Shown here: one piece after another, positions 43,252 to 49,168 of the stretch
Layout of the letters: each line of letters starts with the position of its first letter
How positions within the stretch are numbered: position 1 is the stretch's first letter
NCBI GenBank assembly: GCA_038209965.1
Contig: JBBQXF010000022.1
Coordinates: 1-49,168, forward strand
Reading direction: 5' to 3'
Length of the DNA stretch: 49,168 nucleotides
Source: JALONO01 sp038209965
GTDB lineage: Bacteria > Bacteroidota > Bacteroidia > Cytophagales > Thermoflexibacteraceae
Notes under the pieces: model-generated
Databases searched by the model: none
Told to the model about the DNA's origin: nothing
What the model saw: the letters and a program-made list of their open reading frames with translations, nothing else
Translations under genes and position numbers: made by a program

Positions 43252-43506
43252 ATTGAAGGTAGTTTGGGGGTGTCAAGTTCGGTCTTTGTATTTGGGAACA
43301 ACGAAGTAAAAGTAGTACAATTTTAGCGCTGATTCGGCTTTGGCACGGCTTTTCTAGTGAATTAATAAATGTGGGAAATAAACTTCGAAAGCGGCTAACA
43401 AACTGCAACCTTTGGGCTTCTGTCCGCGTAGTGATAAGTATTTTACCCCTTGCCCCTACTTCACCAACCAGACCAACACCACTTTTTTACTTTACGTTGC
43501 TTACCG

Positions 43507-45600
43507 ATGGCAAGGAAACTACTGCTTTTGCTGGCTTTGGGCCTTTGGCTAGTCCCTGCTTATGGCCAAATACTGCCGGCTGGCAAAAGAAAAACGGGGC
43601 AAAAACCACCAGAGAAAGAGCGGGCCCCACGCCCGGGCATTTTCGGTGACTTGCCCCGCCCCGGCAACCAAAATGTGCGCACGCAGGAGTTTGCACCCGA
43701 GGACAGCACCGAGGCCGTGGATGAAACGGTGTTTATTTTCCGCAATATCAACCGGCTGCCCTTTTACCAAAACAATGACCTGCTGGCCTTGCTCAACAAA
43801 GCCCAGCGCGAGAAACAGTGGGAGGAGGAATTTACCCTGTTGGTCAAATACATTTCCCGTTTCGGGATTGGCAATTTTGTTGATCCCAAGAGCATGGACA
43901 TGGTCTGGCAGTTGGCCAGGGTGAGCGAATATTTGGGCCACTTGGATATGACCAAAGAGGCTTATCGGCTGGTTCTCAAACATTACCGGGGCGATCTGGC
44001 GCAGGCCATCAAGCGGCTGGACAGTCTTTCCAAATTTGAACGGCCCATGTATGTGGCGCTCGAACGCTATTATGAAATGCTGGAACTCCGCAAGAATGTG
44101 GACACCCTCCGCGCCCCGCACGGCGTTTTGCTCAACATGGGGGAGGAAATCAACTCGATCAACGAGGATTATGGCATTGCCCTCTCGCGGGACGACCGAA
44201 TGATGATTTTCACCTCGCGCCGCAACCGTACCCCGGGCAAGGGCAACTCATTGAATGCCCAAACCTATAACGAAGACCTGTTCATCAGCCGCCGGATTGG
44301 CGACGACCACGAGGTCTGGGAACCAGCCTATCCTTTTACCGATCTCAACTCATCTTACAACGAAGGTTCGCCGTGCATCAGTGCTGATGGCAACACGATC
44401 ATTTTTACCCGCTGCGATGCACCGGGCGGGCTGGGCAACTGCGACCTCTATGCTTCCCAACGGGTAGATGGGCGCTATTGGGGCGAAGCCAAAAATTTGG
44501 GGCCAACCATCAACGGTGGCACATGGGACTCTCACCCCAGTTTGTCCATTACCGAAGACACCCTTTTCTTTGCCTCTGATCGGGGGGGCGGCTTTGGCGG
44601 TTCCGATATCTACTTCGCGGTGCGCGATCCCCGCCTGGGCTGGCTGTCCGCCAAAAATCTGGGGCCGGTGGTGAACACCCGCAAAAATGAGGTTAGTCCT
44701 TTCCTCCATCACCGCTACAATGTGCTGTATTTTAGTTCGGATGGGCAGATCGTCAACTACGGAGATTTTGATATTTTCAAGTCCTCCCTTTTGCGTGGCC
44801 ACTGGACGGAACCCAAAAACATTGGCCCACTGGTCAATGGCGAAGGACGGGAGTTTTATTTTGCCATTGATGCCCGATCCAGTAAATTGTACTATGCCAA
44901 GTCTGGGGTGGACAACAAAAACTTGGACATCTACTCCTTCCCCATGCCGATGGAGGCACGTCCAACCGCCACGGTGCGTTTTTCGGGCAAAGTAAAAGAG
45001 GCTATCACGGGCGAGATCTTCAAAGGTGAAGTCCACTTGATCGATCTGGATGAGCGGGTAGAGATCATGCCACGCCACATCCGTGACGATGGGAGTTTTG
45101 AGTTTGAGCTCATCCGCGACCGCCGTTACATGGTCATTGTCCGGGGCGAGAGGTTTTTTCGGCTCCAAGAGATCTTCGACATCGGCGGCGATACCGAAGT
45201 GGCGCTGGGGGTAAAGAGCATCAAAAACATCAAATTTGAGTCCATTGAATTTGCCGAGGGCCAAGCGGATCTGCGCCCCGAAATGACCGCCGACCTGAAA
45301 CTGGTGCGCGACTTTCTGGTCGATTACCCGGATTTCAACCTCAAGATTTCTGGCCACACCGATGCGGCAGGCGATGCCAAGGCCAACCTCAAGCTTTCCC
45401 AGCAACGGGCCGACAACATTGGCAACTACTTGATTACTGGGGGGAAGTTGGATCGGGCGCGCATCCGCGCAGTGGGCTACGGCAGTAACCGGCCCATCAT
45501 CAAACCCGAAATGGGAGAAAAAGAACGCCGGATCAACCGGAGGGTGGAGTTTCAGATCTATCGGCGTGGCTCAGAAGATGAGAAAGAGTCCCTGAACTAG
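43507..45600 (+). CDS. PorE-like OmpA-family protein (TPR-like, PD40 propeller, CRD, OmpA)
   Basis: The 697-residue exported protein has a signal peptide (about 1-20, ending PAYG) without a clear lipobox. A helical, TPR-like part (about 60-195), a PD40 propeller (about 210-475: LSRDDRMMIFTSRR, CISADGNTIIFTRC, DTLFFASDRGGG), a carboxypeptidase-regulatory-like domain (about 490-570: RFSGKVKEAITGEIFKGEV) and a C-terminal OmpA domain (about 580-690: LKISGHTDAAGDAKANLKLS, RVEFQIYRR) follow in order. The same order is known from PorE, a peptidoglycan-associated component linked to T9SS. Peptidoglycan binding is expected from the OmpA domain. Whether this is PorE itself is open, since many Bacteroidota paralogues share the design. 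Confidence 0.8.
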   Translation: MARKLLLLLALGLWLVPAYGQILPAGKRKTGQKPPEKERAPRPGIFGDLPRPGNQNVRTQEFAPEDSTEAVDETVFIFRNINRLPFYQNNDLLALLNKAQREKQWEEEFTLLVKYISRFGIGNFVDPKSMDMVWQLARVSEYLGHLDMTKEAYRLVLKHYRGDLAQAIKRLDSLSKFERPMYVALERYYEMLELRKNVDTLRAPHGVLLNMGEEINSINEDYGIALSRDDRMMIFTSRRNRTPGKGNSLNAQTYNEDLFISRRIGDDHEVWEPAYPFTDLNSSYNEGSPCISADGNTIIFTRCDAPGGLGNCDLYASQRVDGRYWGEAKNLGPTINGGTWDSHPSLSITEDTLFFASDRGGGFGGSDIYFAVRDPRLGWLSAKNLGPVVNTRKNEVSPFLHHRYNVLYFSSDGQIVNYGDFDIFKSSLLRGHWTEPKNIGPLVNGEGREFYFAIDARSSKLYYAKSGVDNKNLDIYSFPMPMEARPTATVRFSGKVKEAITGEIFKGEVHLIDLDERVEIMPRHIRDDGSFEFELIRDRRYMVIVRGERFFRLQEIFDIGGDTEVALGVKSIKNIKFESIEFAEGQADLRPEMTADLKLVRDFLVDYPDFNLKISGHTDAAGDAKANLKLSQQRADNIGNYLITGGKLDRARIRAVGYGSNRPIIKPEMGEKERRINRRVEFQIYRRGSEDEKESLN

Positions 45601-45613
45601 CCTGACGGCAGGC
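45600..45613. repeat. Palindromic repeat GCCTGACGGCAGGC
   Basis: A 14-base element with a 5-bp stem GCCTG/CAGGC. It starts at the last base of the PorE-like stop codon and lies between two convergent genes. A near copy (CTGGCGGCAGGC on the minus strand) is inside the SpoIIE gene at 46851-46862. Confidence 0.5.
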
Positions 45614-45621
45614 AGACCGGA

Positions 45622-46896
45622 TTACTTGTCAAGGCGAAAACCGATGACCACTATATCGTCGGTTTGTCGCTCTTTTCCTTGCCAAGCCCGTAGATTACTT
45701 TCCAGAAAAGCGGGCTGCTGATCCATTGGCAGGGTGTGGGTGGTTTGGAGTAATTCCTCAAAACGTTTGCGCAAAAACCGCCGGTTCTCGTCTCCCCCCA
45801 ATTGATCCTGAAAACCATCGGAAGCCAAATAGAAGGTGGACATCGCATCCACTTCGATCACGTGTTTATGAAATTTGGCACTCGGCACGCCCTTGAATTT
45901 TTGTCCTACCGAGTTTTTATTGCCCTGCACTACGTGTAGTTGGCCATTGCTAAAATACTTCAGCGCTCCACCTGCGCTGGCAAATACCACTTTTCGGGGC
46001 TTCATCATCGCTTCAATGTATTCGGGCGCTTTGTCAATCACACAAATGGAGATTTCCATGCCATCGCTGTTCTTGCCTTCGGCTTGCCGCAACAGTAACC
46101 GCAGCCGGGAATCCAAGATTTGCAGGATCTCATCGGGAGCCCCTCCCCCCATTATGTTGAGAATGTCGTACAACATGGTCATCCCGATGGTGCTCATGAA
46201 CGCACCCGGCACGCCGTGGCCGGTACAATCGCCGACTACCACAAAAATTTTATAGTTATGCTCCAGCATCCAATAAAAATCCCCACTGACAACATCGCGG
46301 GGCCGGAAGAACACGAACGATTCGGGCAGGATTTGCTGAATAGCCTCTAGCGGCGGCAGCATGGCTTTTTGGATGCGCTCGGCGTAGGTGATGCTTTCGC
46401 TTACTTTGCGGTAAACTTGGGCCAACAGAGCGTTTTTTTCTTGTAGTTCGCGCTCCCGATCCATGAGCTTGGCGGCAGATTCAATGTTGCGCTGGTTCAC
46501 TTCTTCGTAGGCTTCCACCAACTCTTTCAACTGCTCCACCGACTCATTGAGCAGGCCGTTTTTGTACTTGAGTTCCTTTTCGTTGGCCCGGAACTTATTG
46601 TTCAGTTCACCTAGGTTGGCATTGATCGATTGCAGTTCCTCGGTGTATTCATTGAGTTGCTGGTTTTTGACCATCACTTCCATTTCCCGCTCATTTAGCT
46701 TGAGGGCCGATTCCAAGTTGCGACGGTTTACTTCCTGGTAGGCTTCCTCCATCTCTTGGAATTGCCCAATCTCCTCGGCCCAAGCCTGTTCCTTTTGTTC
46801 GAGCAACAACTTTAGCGCAGCAAGTTCCTCCGCTGGATGATTGGATTCAGGCCTGCCGCCAGGTAAGCAGGTATCATTTGATGGGAAATCGCTCAT
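45622..46896 (-). CDS. PP2C-type SpoIIE phosphatase with long coiled coil (RsbU-like)
   Basis: The 424-residue cytoplasmic protein has a coiled-coil N-terminal half (about 25-170) and a SpoIIE/PP2C domain (about 175-424). The metal-binding motifs SGDFYW, VGDCTGHGVPGAFMS, SDGFQDQLGG and DDIVVIGF and the entry sequence RIQKAMLPP are all present. Such enzymes dephosphorylate STAS-type partners in partner-switching pathways. Within the coil, AYQEVNRRNLESALKLNERE (52-71) recurs as AYEEVNQRNIESAAKLMDRE (129-148), 77 residues (eleven heptads) apart. No transmembrane or sensory domain is fused. The first 20 residues (SNDTCLPGGRPESNH) look unrelated to the coil and contain the palindromic repeat, so the true start may be downstream. 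Confidence 0.9.
   Translation of the reverse strand: MSDFPSNDTCLPGGRPESNHPAEELAALKLLLEQKEQAWAEEIGQFQEMEEAYQEVNRRNLESALKLNEREMEVMVKNQQLNEYTEELQSINANLGELNNKFRANEKELKYKNGLLNESVEQLKELVEAYEEVNQRNIESAAKLMDRERELQEKNALLAQVYRKVSESITYAERIQKAMLPPLEAIQQILPESFVFFRPRDVVSGDFYWMLEHNYKIFVVVGDCTGHGVPGAFMSTIGMTMLYDILNIMGGGAPDEILQILDSRLRLLLRQAEGKNSDGMEISICVIDKAPEYIEAMMKPRKVVFASAGGALKYFSNGQLHVVQGNKNSVGQKFKGVPSAKFHKHVIEVDAMSTFYLASDGFQDQLGGDENRRFLRKRFEELLQTTHTLPMDQQPAFLESNLRAWQGKERQTDDIVVIGFRLDK
46851..46862. repeat. Second copy of the palindromic repeat, inside the SpoIIE coding region
   Basis: On the minus strand the 12 bases read CTGGCGGCAGGC and differ at one base from CTGACGGCAGGC at 45602-45613. Here it encodes part of LPGGRPES near the N-terminus of the SpoIIE protein. 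Confidence 0.45.
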
Positions 46897-47039
46897 GGTA
46901 ATTTTTCAGCCTAAGGGGTAGCTGCTGCTGTTTTTTCTAGTTTTCCAACCGAGGCCCTCGCCGTCGGGGCACACCGAATTGATCACTAGGTATAGTGGAC
47001 AAAAATTGCGCTAAAAAATCATTGTCATACCATTACCCG

Positions 47040-47459
47040 TTAATTGCAATATTTTTGGAGGATCTTGATTGCTCTACCGCTAGCTAAACCTTGACCATTG
47101 AGAATGTGCGTGAATTCGGTTTGTTCTTCGGCCGTCAAGTGGTCGATAAACTTGATCCCATCGGCATCAAAGGCCTTGGCCCCCATTTGCCAGCTAGGAA
47201 AATGGCGCTCCGCAATGGGAGAAAGACTGAGCATGCTCGCCTGCTCATGCCGTTTGTCCAGTTTGATAACATCATACAACTGGATCAAATCCTTGTATTC
47301 GCCCTCAATGCATTGCACAAATTGGGTGTCAGAATACAGGAGGACGCCAGTAATGCCCAACCTTTTGTTATTTTTTTGGGCGACCTTCAATATATCCTCA
47401 ATGACCTCGGCGGTCACATCAGCGGGCCGATTGCTCAAGTAGACTAAACTGGAAAGCAT
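47040..47459 (-). CDS. BLUF-domain blue-light photoreceptor
   Basis: The 139-residue product is a single BLUF (sensor of blue light using FAD) domain with a short C-terminal helix. Key residues are in place: Tyr7 (LVYLSN), Asn31 in AQKNNKRLGITG, Gln49 in FVQCIEG, and Trp90 and Met92 in FPSWQMG. KNNKRLGITGVLLYSD and KLDKRHEQ are typical of the family. The chain contains no effector domain, so like short BLUF proteins of the PixD type it should signal through a partner protein. It lies next to the SpoIIE phosphatase gene, on the same strand, with 143 bases between them, and reads towards it. No operon link is proven. Confidence 0.93.
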   Translation of the reverse strand: MLSSLVYLSNRPADVTAEVIEDILKVAQKNNKRLGITGVLLYSDTQFVQCIEGEYKDLIQLYDVIKLDKRHEQASMLSLSPIAERHFPSWQMGAKAFDADGIKFIDHLTAEEQTEFTHILNGQGLASGRAIKILQKYCN

Positions 47460-47787
47460 AAATCAAGATAGTTTTGGTAAAATGATGAATGGACGTAAAT
47501 CTATCTTAAATGGGTCAAATTTCATTCCAATTGCGCGCTACAATTGCGGATAGTTTGAGGTAAAGTAAGGTTTTACCCAAATTTGTTTATTTTTGTTTGG
47601 TGGGGCAAGTCAGGTTACTGAGATTATTTGCTGAGTTTGCCCCGGCAATTGACCAATTGCTCTAACTAAGTGGATGAGGATTTACTGAGATCGAACATTG
47701 ACGAGTCGCGGAATTGTAAGCCAAGAACTCAATAACCGGCCATCTGAACCATTTTATTTACCTTATTATTTTTTACTGCTGAATACT
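47460..47787. other. Divergent intergenic region upstream of the BLUF gene
   Basis: About 330 bases between the divergent starts of the BLUF gene and the two-repeat exported protein. Both promoters should be here. No operator or structured RNA stands out. A plus-strand frame opens at 47698 but is only an in-frame extension of the downstream gene. Confidence 0.45.
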
Positions 47788-48540
47788 ATGAAAAAATCAA
47801 CATTAATGCTGGGCCTCCTGCTCGTTTTGGGCACAATCGCCCCTTCTTTCAAAAATGTAGGTAACCTGCATGGGGCTTGGCGGCTGGTCAAGACTTCTGA
47901 CAAAAGCGCGGCAATGACCACCACTATTCAGATAATCACCCAAAAACACTATATTTTTTCCAATTATGATACCCTCCAACAAAAGTTTATTGGGGCTGGG
48001 GGCGGCACTTACACCTCGGCCAATGACCAATTTACCGCTACTGTAGAATTCGATTCGCGGGATTCAATCAAAGTGGGCCAACAGTTTGCCTGTCCAATTA
48101 AATGGAGAAATGGCCGGCTCGAGCTGGTACGGCAGCAAAATGGCCGAAAAATCAAGGAAACCTGGGCCCGAATCGATGACGGCGGCGCGGCAAATTCACC
48201 GCTGGCGGCCATTTGGCGGTTTAGTGGACGCAAAAATCCTGAAGGACAGATCGTGATGTCGCAGCGGGGACCGCGCAAAACCATCAAACTATTGTCCGGT
48301 ACCCGCTTTCAATGGGCAGCCATCAACACGGAAACCAAGCAGTTTTTTGGTTGTGGCGGTGGGACATACCGCACCGAAAATGGCAAGTACTTAGAAACGC
48401 TGGCTTTCTTTTCGCGGGACAATAGCCGGGTAGGCACCCAACTGACCTTTGACTTTGAGGTGAAACCCGATGGCTGGCACCACCAAGGCTTGAGCTCAAA
48501 GGGCGAAAAAATTTACGAAATTTGGAGCAAGGATGAATGA
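47788..48540 (+). CDS. Exported protein with two internal repeats, function unknown
   Basis: The 250-residue product starts with a hydrophobic signal segment (about 1-20, MKKSTLMLGLLLVLGTIAPS). Two repeats of about 100-110 residues follow: GAWRLVKTSDKSA to about 125, and AIWRFSGRKNPEG to the end. Shared features are GGGTYTSAND...ATVEFDSRDS...VGQQF in the first and GGGTYRTENG...ETLAFFSRDN...VGTQL in the second. The beta-rich pattern suggests a lipocalin-like or similar small beta-barrel domain, but I do not recognise the family. The ATG at 47788 is chosen because it begins the signal segment; the frame opens at 47698. Confidence 0.78.
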   Translation: MKKSTLMLGLLLVLGTIAPSFKNVGNLHGAWRLVKTSDKSAAMTTTIQIITQKHYIFSNYDTLQQKFIGAGGGTYTSANDQFTATVEFDSRDSIKVGQQFACPIKWRNGRLELVRQQNGRKIKETWARIDDGGAANSPLAAIWRFSGRKNPEGQIVMSQRGPRKTIKLLSGTRFQWAAINTETKQFFGCGGGTYRTENGKYLETLAFFSRDNSRVGTQLTFDFEVKPDGWHHQGLSSKGEKIYEIWSKDE

Positions 48541-48569
48541 TACCCGATTGGTGAGCGGCCAGTCCCTGC

Positions 48570-49168
48570 CTAATCATACTGCTCCGTAACGCGCACCACT
48601 TGGCGGATGACTTCGTCGAGCGAGCGGGTGGTCAACTGTAGAAAATCAAAAATTTGCTGATTGCTTTCATTCAGTGATTCGGGCTCCACCAATTGTACCA
48701 AGCCCAAAATCCTAGCCACCGGTGGGCGGACTTCATGCGAATAGGACCAGGCTATTTGTCGCAAGGCTTCGTTTTGGTTGATGATCTGTAGTTCGGCCTG
48801 CTTGCGCGCATCAATGTCTGTTGAAACAACAACCGCCCCCAGCAAACGGCCTGCTTCGTCATAATTTGGCAAATACTGGATCTCAAACCACTGGCTGGCC
48901 TTATGCTCAAAATCGAAGTAGATTTCCTTGGTGACCACTTCACCTTCAAACGCCCGCTCCAAGTCATTGCGCACCTCAGCTTGGGCATCTGACCGAACAA
49001 AGTCCCAGATGGATTGTCCTGCCCTGAGCGCCGAGTTGTAAAACTTTTGCGACATCTCCGCCGCCATTTTGTTGAAGGCCAGTAACCGAAAGTCCGACCC
49101 AATCCAGAGGTACTGGTGCGGGCTGCTGTTGAAGATGGAAGCCCATTTTCTTTCGTCGTTGTTGGCTG
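48570..49168 (-). CDS. PAS-domain sensor with a histidine-kinase dimerisation helix and no ATPase domain (5' end outside window)
   Basis: The frame is open to the right edge, so about 198 C-terminal residues are visible and the start is beyond the window. Residues upstream of the first internal ATG (49067) read SSPHQYLWIGSDFRLLAFNK, the start of a PAS domain. The PAS core ends in PNYDEAGRLLGAVVVSTDID, followed by the linker ARKQAELQIINQNEALRQIA and a HisKA-like helix SYSHEVRPPVARILGLVQLV with a candidate phospho-His in SHE. The chain ends soon after, at VTEQYD, without any HATPase motif. Bacteroidota have other such short sensors. It may need a partner kinase, or may be cut short. Confidence 0.82.
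   Translation of the reverse strand, partial: ANNDERKWASIFNSSPHQYLWIGSDFRLLAFNKMAAEMSQKFYNSALRAGQSIWDFVRSDAQAEVRNDLERAFEGEVVTKEIYFDFEHKASQWFEIQYLPNYDEAGRLLGAVVVSTDIDARKQAELQIINQNEALRQIAWSYSHEVRPPVARILGLVQLVEPESLNESNQQIFDFLQLTTRSLDEVIRQVVRVTEQYD

Noticed and set aside
1..49168. CRISPR array, prophage, restriction-modification or toxin-antitoxin genes
   Set aside because: No regularly spaced repeats, integrase, phage structural gene, methylase or toxin-like pair was seen on either strand.

Overview
The window looks like a chromosomal segment of a Bacteroidota bacterium, most likely of the Cytophagales or a neighbouring order. The grounds are secreted proteins with type IX secretion (T9SS)-style C-terminal regions, a cytophagalysin-type M43 peptidase, tandem MacB/FtsX-like permeases without an ATPase, a mitochondrial-type aconitase, a PorE-like OmpA protein, an IS1380 transposase relic and almost no recognisable Shine-Dalgarno sequences. 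No prophage, plasmid gene, CRISPR array or rRNA was seen.

Layout. 1-5.9 kb: tail of an unknown protein, a phospho-sugar mutase with a terminator, tRNA-Phe(GAA), a lone TRAP large permease (DctM) and a divergent Nramp-type transporter with altered metal-site motifs. 6-11.3 kb: two tandem orphan MacB/FtsX-type permeases followed by the stump of a third. 11.5-18.4 kb: two large exported proteins on the minus strand, an M43 peptidase with PKD and propeller regions and an alpha/beta-hydrolase. 18.4-24.3 kb: a gene-poor stretch with decayed CsbD, AraC and S41 pieces around rimO, a membrane protein and a DinB protein. 24.3-29.5 kb: metabolic genes on the plus strand (hydantoinase B, lysoplasmalogenase, ROK kinase, cystathionine beta-synthase). 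30-32.5 kb: an AT-rich patch with a DUF2071 gene, a decayed IS1380 transposase and a long palindrome. 32.5-41.1 kb: minus-strand genes for a CaiB-type CoA transferase, a nucleotide-sugar epimerase, a gene with three lesions, aconitase, SufD and SufC. 41.4-49.2 kb: a collapsed YeiH-type transporter gene, a DUF1080 protein, and a signalling and envelope group: STAS-like protein, PorE-like OmpA protein, SpoIIE phosphatase with a long coiled coil, BLUF blue-light receptor, two-repeat exported protein, and a PAS protein with a histidine box but no ATPase domain.

How they work together. sufC-sufD supply Fe-S cluster assembly and lie next to the Fe-S enzyme aconitase, although a terminator separates them. 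The two exported proteins probably use the T9SS, and the PorE-like protein could belong to that machinery. The 42.8-49.2 kb group combines a light sensor, a PP2C phosphatase, a possible STAS partner and a PAS sensor; a light-responsive partner switch is an inference, not shown. At least seven gene relics are visible, so the region is losing genes, or part of the sequence has base errors; raw reads would tell these apart. Nothing here is a clear-cut new defence or biosynthetic system.
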